From NCBI GenBank assembly GCA_036171275.1, contig JAVHQT010000017.1, forward strand, positions 1 through 56,106: a stretch of DNA of 56,106 nucleotides, in the 5' to 3' direction. The translations under genes were made by a program, and so were the position numbers. Positions 17,405-26,157 of this stretch are shown piece after piece; position 1 is the stretch's first letter; each line of letters begins with the position of its first letter. The notes under the pieces are model-generated. The model had not been told where the DNA came from. It did not search any database and saw only the letters and a program-made list of their open reading frames with translations. This DNA comes from PALSA-1006 sp036171275 (GTDB taxonomy: Bacteria; Pseudomonadota; Gammaproteobacteria; Burkholderiales; Gallionellaceae).

Positions 17405-18661
17405 TCATGCAAGTACTTTTTCCCCAGCAAACAACTGCGCGACGGTTTCCCGTTCACGAATTAAATGCACAGTCGCGCCATCCACCATGACCTCTGGCGC
17501 GCGCGGTCGCGTATTGTAATTTGAGCTCATGCTCATTCCGTACGCGCCCGCTGACATGATCGCCAGCAGCGAACCGGCCTGCACCGCCAATTCCCGCGAA
17601 TGCCCCAAAAAGTCACCACTTTCACATACCGGACCAACCACTTCAACGGTTTGCGGTGCAAGCGACGCATCCAATTGCACGGCCTGAATGGCATGGAACG
17701 CGTCGTATAACGCAGGACGCATTAAGTCGTTCATGGCGGCATCGACGATAGCAAAATTTTTCGTTTCGCCCGGTTTGAGATACTCAACTTGCGTCAGCAA
17801 AATGCCGGCATTGCCGACCAATGCCCGTCCCGGTTCAACCAACAAGTGTTCTTTGCGACCTTTCAGCGCCGCCAGCAAACCGTCCGCATAATCAGCAATT
17901 GGCGGCGGTGTTTCGTCACGATAGCGAATGCCTAATCCACCACCTAAATCCAGATGCGACAGAGTAATTCCTTCCGCCGCCAACTGCTCAACCAGCGCGA
18001 GAATTTTTTCGGTGGCAGCGCTAAAGGGACTGATCTCCGTTAACTGTGAGCCGATATGGCAATCCATACCAACAATGTGCAGGTGCGGCAACGCCGCCGC
18101 TTGCTGATATAAATCGAGCGCATCGTGATACGCCACGCCGAATTTGCTACTTTTAAGTCCGGTAGAAATATAAGGGTGTGTCTTGGCATCGACATTGGGA
18201 TTGACGCGAAAACTAATCGGCGCAATTTTTCCCAAACTGCGGGCCACACGATTCAGGCGTGTCAGCTCCGCCGCTGATTCAACGTTAAAACACAAAATAC
18301 CGGCCTGCAATGCCAACTGCATTTCCGCTTCCGTTTTGCCCACGCCAGAAAAAACGACTTTACTGGCGGCGCCGCCAGCTGCCAGTACGCGCTGCAATTC
18401 ACCACCGGAAACAATGTCAAAGCCTGCGCCCATTTTTGCAAATAGATTCAAAATCGCGAGATTCGAATTAGATTTAACTGCGAAACAAATCAATGTTCTA
18501 TGATGTTCTTGAAATGCTTGAGAAAATTGCTGATACGCGTCGCTTAAGGCAGCGCGAGAATAAACATAACACGGCGTACCAAATTGTTGAGCAATATCTG
18601 CCAGCGCAACCTGTTCAACAAAAAGTTGTTGTTGTTGATAATGAAAATAAGTCTTTGTCAT
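17405..18661 (-). CDS. lysA: Diaminopimelate decarboxylase
   Basis: LysA makes lysine from meso-diaminopimelate using PLP. The 418-aa protein shows the PLP lysine in CFAVKSNSNL, HIGSQLTEI, the glycine-rich LGGGLGIRY, the EPGRALVGNAG phosphate-binding stretch, and the C-terminal VGPVCESGDFL with the active-site Cys. It is divergent from cyaY across 175 bp, a common pairing. A 7-bp hairpin (17388-17412) overlaps its stop but has no T run. Confidence 0.96.
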   Translation of the reverse strand: MTKTYFHYQQQQLFVEQVALADIAQQFGTPCYVYSRAALSDAYQQFSQAFQEHHRTLICFAVKSNSNLAILNLFAKMGAGFDIVSGGELQRVLAAGGAASKVVFSGVGKTEAEMQLALQAGILCFNVESAAELTRLNRVARSLGKIAPISFRVNPNVDAKTHPYISTGLKSSKFGVAYHDALDLYQQAAALPHLHIVGMDCHIGSQLTEISPFSAATEKILALVEQLAAEGITLSHLDLGGGLGIRYRDETPPPIADYADGLLAALKGRKEHLLVEPGRALVGNAGILLTQVEYLKPGETKNFAIVDAAMNDLMRPALYDAFHAIQAVQLDASLAPQTVEVVGPVCESGDFLGHSRELAVQAGSLLAIMSAGAYGMSMSSNYNTRPRAPEVMVDGATVHLIRERETVAQLFAGEKVLA

Positions 18662-18836
18662 GGTTTACTCGATTCAGCATGGACAGGGGAATTGATCGGT
18701 TGGGGCATAAACAGCGGCGCTTTACGACCGCAACCCACGAGCAACATTAGCAATATAATACTGCAACCAGTATATTTTATAGGATTCATATCTAGCTCGA
18801 TTCAATTTTTAGCTGGCGATTATAAGGAAAAATGAC

Positions 18837-19151
18837 ATGACTGAAAGTGAATTTAATCAAGCAGCGGAAGCAATTTTTGCGCTGATCGAAAATGCTTGTG
18901 ACCAATGCGAGGCCGATATTGATTGCAACTTAAATGGTGGGGTACTTGAAATTGAATTTAGTAACAACACCAAGCTGATCATCAATCGTCACGCGCCTAA
19001 TCGTGAAATTTGGCTCGCGGCAAAATCGGGAGCATTTCACTTTAGCTGGCAAAATGCACAGTGGTTTAGCCAACGTGATGGCCGCGAACTGTTTCATACG
19101 TTGAATGAGTTATTTCTTGCCACCTGCGGCATGCCGCTGTTTTTGGATTAG
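18837..19151 (+). CDS. cyaY: Iron-sulphur assembly protein CyaY (frataxin)
   Basis: This frataxin homologue of 104 aa binds iron and modulates cysteine desulphurase. The acidic first helix (MTESEFNQAAEAIFALIENA) is followed by the beta sheet with ADIDCNLNGGVLEIEF and KLIINRHAPNREIWLAAKSG, and by the conserved GAFHF-W pattern. GGAAAA upstream of ATG 18837 is a weak ribosome site. It is convergent with moeB and divergent from lysA. Confidence 0.93.
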   Translation: MTESEFNQAAEAIFALIENACDQCEADIDCNLNGGVLEIEFSNNTKLIINRHAPNREIWLAAKSGAFHFSWQNAQWFSQRDGRELFHTLNELFLATCGMPLFLD

Positions 19152-19203
19152 CTTTTAAGTTTTTTGCGCGCAGATTAAAATAAAATCCTTATTAATCAAT
19201 GAC

Positions 19204-19953
19204 TTACCCTGAAGAACACACCAGGCAGTCTTGATCGCGGTGCAAAACCACGGTTCTGGGCAGCATATTCAGCGCATCCACGACCCACAATTTTCCAGAC
19301 AAGGCACTGGGGATACCAATCAGAAGCTTGAGCGCTTCGCTGGCTTGCAAACTGCCAATCATGCCCACCAGCGGTGCGAACACCCCCATGGTGGCACAGC
19401 GAATTTCTTCGGCGTCCGTATCGGCAGGATACAAGCATTGGTAACAAGCGCTAGCGGGTGAACGAAAATCAAACACCGCAACTTGCCCAGAAAACTGAAT
19501 GGAAGCGCCGGAAACCAACGGTTTATGCCAGCGAAAACAAGCGGCATTTAGCGCATAGCGGGTGGCAAAATTGTCGCTACAATCAAGGACCAAATCAGCT
19601 TGAGCAACTAATTCATCGAGACGCGCCTCGGCGAGTCGTTCATTTAAGGCTTGGATTTCAATACAGGGATTGATGTCAAGCAGCGTAACTTGCGCGGATG
19701 CCGCTTTGCTGAGTCCTAGGCTACTGTTGCGATGTAATATTTGTCGCTGCAAGTTGGTTAACTCAACGGTGTCCGCATCGCAAAGCGTCAGTTTGCCGAC
19801 ACCGCTTGCCGCCAAATACAAGGCGACCGGTGAACCAAGTCCACCCAGACCCACAATCAACACTTGAGATTCATTCAGTTTTTGCTGACCTTCAATGCCA
19901 ATTTCAGCCAGTAAAATATGGCGACTGTAGCGAAGCAACTGAAGATCATTCAT
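19204..19953 (-). CDS. moeB: HesA/MoeB/ThiF-family adenylyltransferase
   Basis: This E1-like enzyme adenylates the C-terminal glycine of a sulphur-carrier protein (MoaD or ThiS). The ATP loop is VLIVGLGGLGSPVALYLA, with the R-x4-Q stretch LTNLQRQILH and the adenylation Asp in LDCSDNFATRYALN. Structural zinc cysteines are CYQC and the C-terminal CLVC. The length of 249 aa equals MoeB, and there is no rhodanese domain. MoeB and ThiF cannot be separated with certainty. It ends the gpmI-envC-ctpA run, a conserved betaproteobacterial order. Confidence 0.88.
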   Translation of the reverse strand: MNDLQLLRYSRHILLAEIGIEGQQKLNESQVLIVGLGGLGSPVALYLAASGVGKLTLCDADTVELTNLQRQILHRNSSLGLSKAASAQVTLLDINPCIEIQALNERLAEARLDELVAQADLVLDCSDNFATRYALNAACFRWHKPLVSGASIQFSGQVAVFDFRSPASACYQCLYPADTDAEEIRCATMGVFAPLVGMIGSLQASEALKLLIGIPSALSGKLWVVDALNMLPRTVVLHRDQDCLVCSSG

Positions 19954-19968
19954 AGAATCAATTACTTA
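19953..19968 (-). repeat. Variant dispersed element copy (TAAGTAATTGATTCTA)
   Basis: This copy lies at the junction between the 135-aa hypothetical gene and moeB. Its TAA is the stop codon of the hypothetical gene. It differs from the core in the last four bases. Confidence 0.45.
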
Positions 19969-20369
19969 TATTCGCGAAGATCCTTAGGCGTGTCGTTATG
20001 ATTGCCGTGGGGTTGGTTTCCATAAGCCTGCGCAAAAACACCTGATTCATTCTTTTTAGTAAAGTGTTCGGGCGTGCTGAGATTGTGCTGTTGTACATAT
20101 TCACAATAATGCACCATGTGCTTATGGACTTTATCCAGCAAGCTTTCTTTAAAATGAAACCCTTCTTTGGTGAGCGCATTTTCCAGACCTTCATGCGTGT
20201 AGTGCTCGATGTTGTAGTGAATCATCAAGCTGCTTGGCGCGCTCCCCCGGGTTACTTTTAGATGCTCCATCCGACTCAGCAGTAAATAAGCCTGCTCTAC
20301 CTGATCGGCAGGCTCTTCTGAAAATACCAATTCCCGTGTTTTATCGAGCTCAAATGGATTATTCATCAT
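19962..20369 (-). CDS. Conserved hypothetical protein, 135 aa
   Basis: I do not recognise the family. The first part (residues 1-75) alternates strands and helices, with MEHLKVTRGSAPSSLMIHYN and HEGLENALTKEGFHFKESLL. The middle is a His- and Tyr-rich helix (DKVHKHMVHYCEYVQQHN), and the tail is charged and probably disordered (GNQPHGNHNDTPKD). There is no signal peptide or membrane helix. Its ATG overlaps the ctpA stop and moeB follows after 8 bp, so it is expressed with the envelope-protease genes. Several His residues could bind metal, but this is speculative. Confidence 0.75.
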   Translation of the reverse strand: MMNNPFELDKTRELVFSEEPADQVEQAYLLLSRMEHLKVTRGSAPSSLMIHYNIEHYTHEGLENALTKEGFHFKESLLDKVHKHMVHYCEYVQQHNLSTPEHFTKKNESGVFAQAYGNQPHGNHNDTPKDLREYK

Positions 20370-21772
20370 TACTTTCCTTGTAAAATATTCATTCCTTTTA
20401 ATAGGTTAAGCGCCTGATTTAATTGATAATCATTCCGTGTTCCAAATTCTACAGGCTCAGACTTGACTGGTTCACCATCGCGCGGCCGCAAGGTTTTCTT
20501 AGCTACTGGAGCAGGTTCTGTTTCAGCGGCAGCATCTGTAGCAGGGCGATTATTGGTGAGATGCCGGTCTAAATCTGCCTCGCGTAAACGGAATGCATTA
20601 TCCACGCCTGCGGCAGCCGGGTCTTCCACAACAATATCCGGCACAATACCTTTAGCCTGAATGGAGCGACCGCTTGGCGTGTAGTAACGTGCGGTGGTCA
20701 GCTTAATCGCTGTATTATTCCCCAAAGGCAAAATGGTTTGCACAGAGCCTTTTCCGAACGATTGCGTGCCCATTACCACCGCACGTTTATGGTCTTGCAA
20801 CGCGCCAGCAACAATTTCTGATGCTGAAGCGGAACCACCATTGACCAACACAATCATTGGTAGCGTTCTGAAAACCGACGATAAATTTTTCAAATAATCC
20901 GCCGTTCCATTGCCGCGCAAATAATGTTCAGGGCTCACCGTTAGGCGCATTTTCGCATCGTCAGTCCGACCTTCGGTGTAAACCACCAAGGTATCTTTTG
21001 GTAAAAAAGCGCCCGATACCGACACCGCTGCCGTTAGCAAACCACCTGGATTGTTACGCAAATCTAGTACCAAGCCTTTAAGTTTACCGTCAGCTTGTTT
21101 ATTTAACGTTTCCAGTGCTGCCGCTAAAGCTTCACCGCTATGCTCCTGAAATTGCGTTACACGCACATAGGCAAAACTGTTTTCCAATAACTTCGATTTA
21201 ACACTTTGAACCTTAATCACAGCCCGCACCAAGGTGATTTGCAGTGGTCTGGGCTCATCTTTACGCACAATCGTTAAAATAATTTTGCTGCCTGGCTTTC
21301 CGCGCATCCGTTTAACGGCATCGTTTAATGAAAGTCCTTTAACCAAGGTATCATCGAGCTTAATAATCAAGTCACCGGTCTTAACACCAGCGTGATAGGC
21401 TGGGGTATCCTCAATCGGCGACACGACTTTAACCAAGCCATCTTCCATGCCAACTTCGATGCCTAAGCCGCCAAATTCACCTTGCGTACCATCTTGTAAC
21501 TCTCTGAAACCTTCAACATCGAGGTAGGCAGAATGAGGATCTAGCCCGGTCAACATTCCATTTATCGCTTCAGTAATCAGTTTTTTATCACTTACAGGCT
21601 CGACATAGTCAGTTTTAATCCGCCCAAAAATTTCTGCAAAAGCACGCAATTCTTCGACAGGCAAAGGGCTAAGCGCTTCACGTTCTGCGACTGCCGAAAA
21701 ATGCAGACTGACAAAAACACCAGCAACTAAACCCAGCGCAACCAAGGCAAATTTTTCAAAAAAACGACGCAT
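20369..21772 (-). CDS. ctpA: C-terminal processing peptidase, S41 family (CtpA/Prc)
   Basis: This periplasmic, membrane-anchored serine protease of about 467 aa has an N-terminal hydrophobic anchor (MRRFFEKFALVALGLVAGVF) and a PDZ domain with GGLGIEVGMEDGLVKVVSP. The S41 catalytic core has the Ser in NGGSASASEIVAG and the Lys in GTQSFGKGSVQT. ATG 21772 has AAGG upstream and starts right at the anchor; the frame runs 10 codons further up with no better start. A homologue is cut with EnvC-type activators in cell-wall turnover, and envC is the preceding gene. Confidence 0.92.
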   Translation of the reverse strand: MRRFFEKFALVALGLVAGVFVSLHFSAVAEREALSPLPVEELRAFAEIFGRIKTDYVEPVSDKKLITEAINGMLTGLDPHSAYLDVEGFRELQDGTQGEFGGLGIEVGMEDGLVKVVSPIEDTPAYHAGVKTGDLIIKLDDTLVKGLSLNDAVKRMRGKPGSKIILTIVRKDEPRPLQITLVRAVIKVQSVKSKLLENSFAYVRVTQFQEHSGEALAAALETLNKQADGKLKGLVLDLRNNPGGLLTAAVSVSGAFLPKDTLVVYTEGRTDDAKMRLTVSPEHYLRGNGTADYLKNLSSVFRTLPMIVLVNGGSASASEIVAGALQDHKRAVVMGTQSFGKGSVQTILPLGNNTAIKLTTARYYTPSGRSIQAKGIVPDIVVEDPAAAGVDNAFRLREADLDRHLTNNRPATDAAAETEPAPVAKKTLRPRDGEPVKSEPVEFGTRNDYQLNQALNLLKGMNILQGK

Positions 21773-21805
21773 GTGAAACCTTTCTAGTGTGATATTGCTC
21801 ATTTA

Positions 21806-22969
21806 TCAATGCAAAAAAATCCATTTCATCGGGTCTAAAGTTTTGCTTTCATGCCGCAACTCAAAGTATAAACCGGATTCTTGATTACCGCCGCTATTCC
21901 CCACTGCGGCAATTGCGTCGCCACCCCGAACGCGATCGCCGACTTGCTTAAATAACGTTTCGTTATTGCCGTACAAAGTCATATAGCCATTGCCGTGATC
22001 AATAATCAACAAATTGCCAAAACCTCGCAACCAATCGGCAAAAACAACCCGCCCCGCGGCAACGCATTTCACGGTTTGATTAGCTGCAGCACGTAGAAAC
22101 AAGCCTTTCCACAACACGGTACTTTCAGGTCTTGCCTGCCCAAAACGGTTAGTAATATCGCCCTTAACCGGCAAAGAAAGCTTGCCTTTGAGTTGCGCAA
22201 ACGGCTTTCCATCAAAGGTACTATCCGGCAAATTATCGTTATGTCCCCATATTTTTTTCTTAGGCTGAGCCAAAATTTGCGTCAATTTTTCAACCAGTTG
22301 CGACAAACGATTTTCATCATGCTGTAACCGACCAATTTCTTTACGCTGCTGTTTTAGCTGTTTGGCAAATTTTTGTAGCATCGCCTGACGTGCTTGCTTC
22401 TGCCTCTCTAAGGCAAGGCGTTGCACTTTTTCTTCCCCTTGTAACTCGGCAATTTGCTGACTTTTATCCTGGACTTGATGGGCAACTGTTTGCAATTTTT
22501 GCAAATTTTCGCGCACGGTATGCAGCCAATCAGCACGACTTTGTGCAATATATTCATAGTATTGCAACTCTCTGGCCACTTGATTAGGATTGTGGTCATT
22601 TAACAAAAGTTTTAAATACTCTTGCCGCCCGCCCAAGTATTGCTGATAGAGCAATTTGCCGAGCAAAACTTGTTCAAGCTGCATACTTTTCTCTAATTGC
22701 GTAGATTCCGTTTGCAGTTGCTCTAACTCGCGTGCATTTAAAATCTGCTGTTGCGCCAGCTCTTTCAGTCTGCGATTGCTGGTACTAATGGTGCGCTCCG
22801 CATCTCGTAAAGCATCAGCGGCTTCTGATCGAGATTCATTTGTTTTCTCTAAATCTTGCTGAAGCGCGCCAATTCTATGACGCAAATTCTCTAAGGCTTC
22901 TTGCTCAGAAGCATCTGCTAGACTTGCCCCCAGCAGAAAAATAGCTAAGTATTTGATTATAAAGAACAA
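21806..22969 (-). CDS. envC: EnvC-like murein hydrolase activator (degenerate M23 domain)
   Basis: The 387-aa exported protein has a hydrophobic start (FFIIKYLAIFLLGASLADA), a long coiled coil (about residues 22-235, rich in Glu and Gln), and a C-terminal LytM/M23 fold. The zinc ligands are lost: the first His site reads LWKGLFLRAA and the late H-x-H reads LYFELRHE. It should therefore activate amidases rather than cut peptidoglycan, as EnvC does. The only plausible start is TTG 22969, one base after the gpmI stop. A dispersed repeat copy encodes part of its signal peptide. Confidence 0.9.
   Translation of the reverse strand: MFFIIKYLAIFLLGASLADASEQEALENLRHRIGALQQDLEKTNESRSEAADALRDAERTISTSNRRLKELAQQQILNARELEQLQTESTQLEKSMQLEQVLLGKLLYQQYLGGRQEYLKLLLNDHNPNQVARELQYYEYIAQSRADWLHTVRENLQKLQTVAHQVQDKSQQIAELQGEEKVQRLALERQKQARQAMLQKFAKQLKQQRKEIGRLQHDENRLSQLVEKLTQILAQPKKKIWGHNDNLPDSTFDGKPFAQLKGKLSLPVKGDITNRFGQARPESTVLWKGLFLRAAANQTVKCVAAGRVVFADWLRGFGNLLIIDHGNGYMTLYGNNETLFKQVGDRVRGGDAIAAVGNSGGNQESGLYFELRHESKTLDPMKWIFLH
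22946..22961 (+). repeat. Dispersed element copy inside the envC signal peptide (TAAGTATTTGATTATA)
   Basis: The copy is on the plus strand, opposite to envC. On the coding strand it supplies the codons for IIKYL of the signal peptide. Confidence 0.7.
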
Positions 22970-22970
22970 T

Positions 22971-24500
22971 TTATCTAAACTGAATCAGCGAATTCCCGGT
23001 CATTTCTAGGGGTTTGGGAAGCCCCATCATACTCAAAAGCGAAGGCGCAATATCTTGCAGTGCGCCAGTAGTTGCTAACTGCGCCGGACGACCAACATAA
23101 ATAAGCGGAACTAAATTCAGGGTGTGCGCGGTATGAGCTTGCCCGGTGGCTCGATCCAGCATCTGTTCAACATTGCCATGATCGGCAGTAATAATCACCT
23201 CTCCACCCGTTTCCAACATGGCAGTAACCACTCGACCGATACAAGCATCGAGCGTTTCCACCGCTTTAATGGCTGCCGCCATTTGGCCGCTATGCCCAAC
23301 CATGTCACCATTGGCGTAATTACATAATATCGCTTGATATTGTTGGCTCCGAATCGCCTCTTCTAATTTATCGGTCACCTCGAATGCGCTCATTTCTGGC
23401 TGCAAATCATACGTAGCCACTTTCGGTGAAGGCACTAAAATCCGGTCTTCGCCAGGATTCGGCAGTTCATTTCCACCATTCATAAAATAGGTGACGTGCG
23501 CATATTTCTCAGTTTCAGCTATCCGCAACTGTTTTAAACCTAGTCCAGCCAAATACTCGCCCAAACCGTTATAAATACTGGCTGGCGCGAAAGCATGCGG
23601 CAAATGCTTAAATTCTTCGCCATAGCTACTCAAGCTGGTGAAATTAGCCAATTTAGGGAATTGGGCTCGGGCAAAGCCATCGAACTTCGCGTCGGTCAAG
23701 GCGCGTGTAATTTCTCGGGCACGATCTGCGCGGAAATTCATAAACACCACTGCGTCGCCATCTTGCATCAAAGTTGCATCGCCAATGACGGTTGCTTGAA
23801 CAAACTCATCATTTTCGCCGCGTGCATAGGCCAAATCCAGACCCGCTTGCGCGCTTGGCGCGGCAAAAGGAGCGCGCGCTTGCGTGAATAAATCGTAGGC
23901 AATTTGCACCCGCTCCCAACGATTATCTCTGTCCATGCCAAAGAATCGTCCGCTGATCGTGGCGATTTTCCCGCAGCCCAATAATGCGCACTTTTCTTCA
24001 ACCAATTTTAATGAGGCTGCGGCACTGCGTGGCGGAGTATCGCGCCCATCTAAAAAAGCGTGCAGCGCAATCTTTTTCAGTCCCGCTTTCGCCGCCATTT
24101 CTAACATTGCCAGAATATGTAGCTCGTGACTATGAACGCCGCCGGCAGATAACAACCCAAGAATATGCAAGGTGCTGTGATTCTTTTTCGCGGTTTCCAC
24201 GGCACTGTTGAGCGCTGAATTGGTATAAAAACTGCCGTCTTCAATCGCAACATCAACGCGCGTTAAATCTTGGTACACCACTCGCCCCGCGCCAATATTC
24301 AAATGTCCGACCTCAGAATTGCCCATTTGACCACGTGGCAAACCCACATGCAGCTCAGACGCGTTAATTAACGTGTGCGGATACTGCGCCCAAAGCCGAT
24401 CCCAATTCGGTTTTTGTGCCACGGCCACGGCATTGGCATCCGCATCTTCTCGATAACCAAAACCATCTAAAATTAACAATAAAACCGATTTGACTTTCAT
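22971..24500 (-). CDS. gpmI: 2,3-bisphosphoglycerate-independent phosphoglycerate mutase
   Basis: GpmI interconverts 3- and 2-phosphoglycerate in glycolysis with a manganese-dependent, alkaline-phosphatase-type mechanism. The 509-aa protein has D12 in LLILDGFGYRED and the phospho-serine S62 in MGNSEVGHLNIGAGRVVYQD. Also present are HAFLDGRDTPPRSA and the C-terminal metal site ITADHGNVEQM. It heads the gpmI-envC-ctpA-hypothetical-moeB series, in which all gaps are short or overlapping. Confidence 0.97.
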   Translation of the reverse strand: MKVKSVLLLILDGFGYREDADANAVAVAQKPNWDRLWAQYPHTLINASELHVGLPRGQMGNSEVGHLNIGAGRVVYQDLTRVDVAIEDGSFYTNSALNSAVETAKKNHSTLHILGLLSAGGVHSHELHILAMLEMAAKAGLKKIALHAFLDGRDTPPRSAAASLKLVEEKCALLGCGKIATISGRFFGMDRDNRWERVQIAYDLFTQARAPFAAPSAQAGLDLAYARGENDEFVQATVIGDATLMQDGDAVVFMNFRADRAREITRALTDAKFDGFARAQFPKLANFTSLSSYGEEFKHLPHAFAPASIYNGLGEYLAGLGLKQLRIAETEKYAHVTYFMNGGNELPNPGEDRILVPSPKVATYDLQPEMSAFEVTDKLEEAIRSQQYQAILCNYANGDMVGHSGQMAAAIKAVETLDACIGRVVTAMLETGGEVIITADHGNVEQMLDRATGQAHTAHTLNLVPLIYVGRPAQLATTGALQDIAPSLLSMMGLPKPLEMTGNSLIQFR

Positions 24501-24639
24501 CTTGAATGATCTTTCATCTGATTAATTTGAATTTTAGCGGTTGCTAACCCAGCGCACTATCGTCAAACTATGCACCCTCGTATTTTAGCCGATTTCGGCA
24601 AGGCCATATGCAGATCGTAAAACAGACCGAAAGAACGGC

Positions 24640-24948
24640 ATGACCAGTCAGCAACTGATTGATAAAGATGAAGATATTCTTCATGCTTCGCAAGCAATTA
24701 AATCGATGGCGCATCCTTTGCGCTTGAAAATTTTATGCGTTTTGGCCGCTGAAGAGTTAAGCGTGCTCAATATCGTTGACTATGTTGGAACATCCCAAAG
24801 CAACATTTCACAACATCTTGCTATTTTGCGCAACAAAGGCGTTCTCATCGCCCGCAAAGAAGCAAATCATGTCTACTATCGAATTAATGATCCTCAAACC
24901 ATCAAACTAGTGGCACTAATGAAAGCGGTATTCTGCTCGACGAAATAG
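24640..24948 (+). CDS. ArsR-family transcriptional regulator
   Basis: The 102-aa winged-helix protein has the ArsR pattern: IKSMAHPLRLKILCVLAAEELSV, the recognition helix TSQSNISQHLAILRNKGVLIARKEA, and wing NHVYYRINDP. The usual metal-binding ELCVC motif is replaced by ELSVLN, and the few Cys present are not arranged as a known sensor site. It may respond to something other than arsenic or zinc. It stands alone, divergent from gpmI; the next gene starts about 140 bp downstream. Confidence 0.9.
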   Translation: MTSQQLIDKDEDILHASQAIKSMAHPLRLKILCVLAAEELSVLNIVDYVGTSQSNISQHLAILRNKGVLIARKEANHVYYRINDPQTIKLVALMKAVFCSTK

Positions 24949-25089
24949 TTTTCTCAACAACCTTAGTCGTTTGTCAAACGGAATTTGTAATGAAATCCCA
25001 TCACTTATTTGTTAGAATCGGCGAAAATTTTTCTGAATGTTGCTTTTCTACTTACTTTAGCCGCGTCTTTATCCCTCTTTTTTTTTGGA

Positions 25090-26154
25090 ATGAATGCTTC
25101 AATGATAATCACTAAACGGATTGGCCAGCTCATGGCGCTCTGCCTTTTGTTGACCTTAGCCAATATGGCGCGAGCCGACGAATTGCAAGACGCGAATCGA
25201 TACTTCAAGCAAGGACAACACGCCTTGGCGTTAGAAAAGGTGGAATCCTTCCTCAAATCAAAGCCAAAAGATGCGCAGGCGCGCTTTTTAAAGGGCTTGA
25301 TTTTGACGGAACAAGGCAAAACGACGGAAGCGATTAAAGTATTTTCTGCCCTCACCGATGATTATCCTGAATTGCCTGAGCCCTATAACAATCTGGCTGT
25401 GCTTTTTGCCGGACAAGGTCAATACGAAAAAGCGAAAGTTGCTTTAGAAATGGCAATTCGCACCCATCCAAGCTACGCCACTGCCCATGAGAATTTAGGC
25501 GATATTTATGCAAAGATGGCGAGTCAAGCCTATGACCGCGCCCTGCAATTAGACCGAAGCAATACCAGCACTCAAACCAAGTTAGAGATGATTAAGGATT
25601 TATTTGGTAGTAATCGTGGCGGGCGAAGTAACGTCGCATCCCAAAATGCCGTCACCGCTATCGTCAGCCCCAATAAGCCTACGCCCATGCCCGTTGTCGT
25701 AAAACCAAATGTGGTTGTCGCTTTGCCTGCCGCTAGCAAACCCCAAGTTGTTGTTCATCCGCCCACGGTGGAAAAACCGGTTGTCGCGCCTAAACCCGTT
25801 CCGACCAACAATGTGGAAGACGAAGTTGCGCGTACTTTGCACGACTGGGCGGCAGCTTGGTCCGCTAAAAATGTGAAGAAATACCTTGCTTTCTACGCCA
25901 AAGAATTTAAAGCACCCGACGGCTTAGCTCGCACTGTTTGGGAAACTCAGCGCGAAGAGCGAATCAATAAACCCAAATCCATTCGGGTTGCCGTGAGTGA
26001 ATTTGAAGTCAAAAAACTGGATTCAACCCACGTCAACGTTTCTTTCAGGCAGAGCTACCAAGCAACCCACATGCACACCTCGACGGTCAAAACAATTCGA
26101 ATGGTTAAGACTGGCAGTCGCTGGCAGATTGCTGACGAGCACGTAGGCAAATAA
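25090..26154 (+). CDS. Exported TPR protein with C-terminal NTF2/SnoaL-like domain
   Basis: The predicted signal peptide (MIITKRIGQLMALCLLLTLANMARA) leads into three or four tetratricopeptide repeats (about residues 30-160: ANRYFKQGQHALALEKVESFL, EPYNNLAVLFAGQGQYEKAKV). A Pro/Val-rich linker follows (about 200-250), then a domain starting LHDWAAAWSAKNVKKYLAFYA. The same last domain ends the next gene, an L,D-transpeptidase. Both ATG 25090 and ATG 25102 are plausible starts. A role in peptidoglycan or outer-surface assembly is inferred from the pairing. Confidence 0.82.
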   Translation: MNASMIITKRIGQLMALCLLLTLANMARADELQDANRYFKQGQHALALEKVESFLKSKPKDAQARFLKGLILTEQGKTTEAIKVFSALTDDYPELPEPYNNLAVLFAGQGQYEKAKVALEMAIRTHPSYATAHENLGDIYAKMASQAYDRALQLDRSNTSTQTKLEMIKDLFGSNRGGRSNVASQNAVTAIVSPNKPTPMPVVVKPNVVVALPAASKPQVVVHPPTVEKPVVAPKPVPTNNVEDEVARTLHDWAAAWSAKNVKKYLAFYAKEFKAPDGLARTVWETQREERINKPKSIRVAVSEFEVKKLDSTHVNVSFRQSYQATHMHTSTVKTIRMVKTGSRWQIADEHVGK

Positions 26155-26157
26155 TTG

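Noticed and set aside
17388..17412. Hairpin TTGCATG / CATGCAA at the lysA stop
   Set aside because: Seven-bp stem with no T run on the minus strand; not enough to call a terminator.
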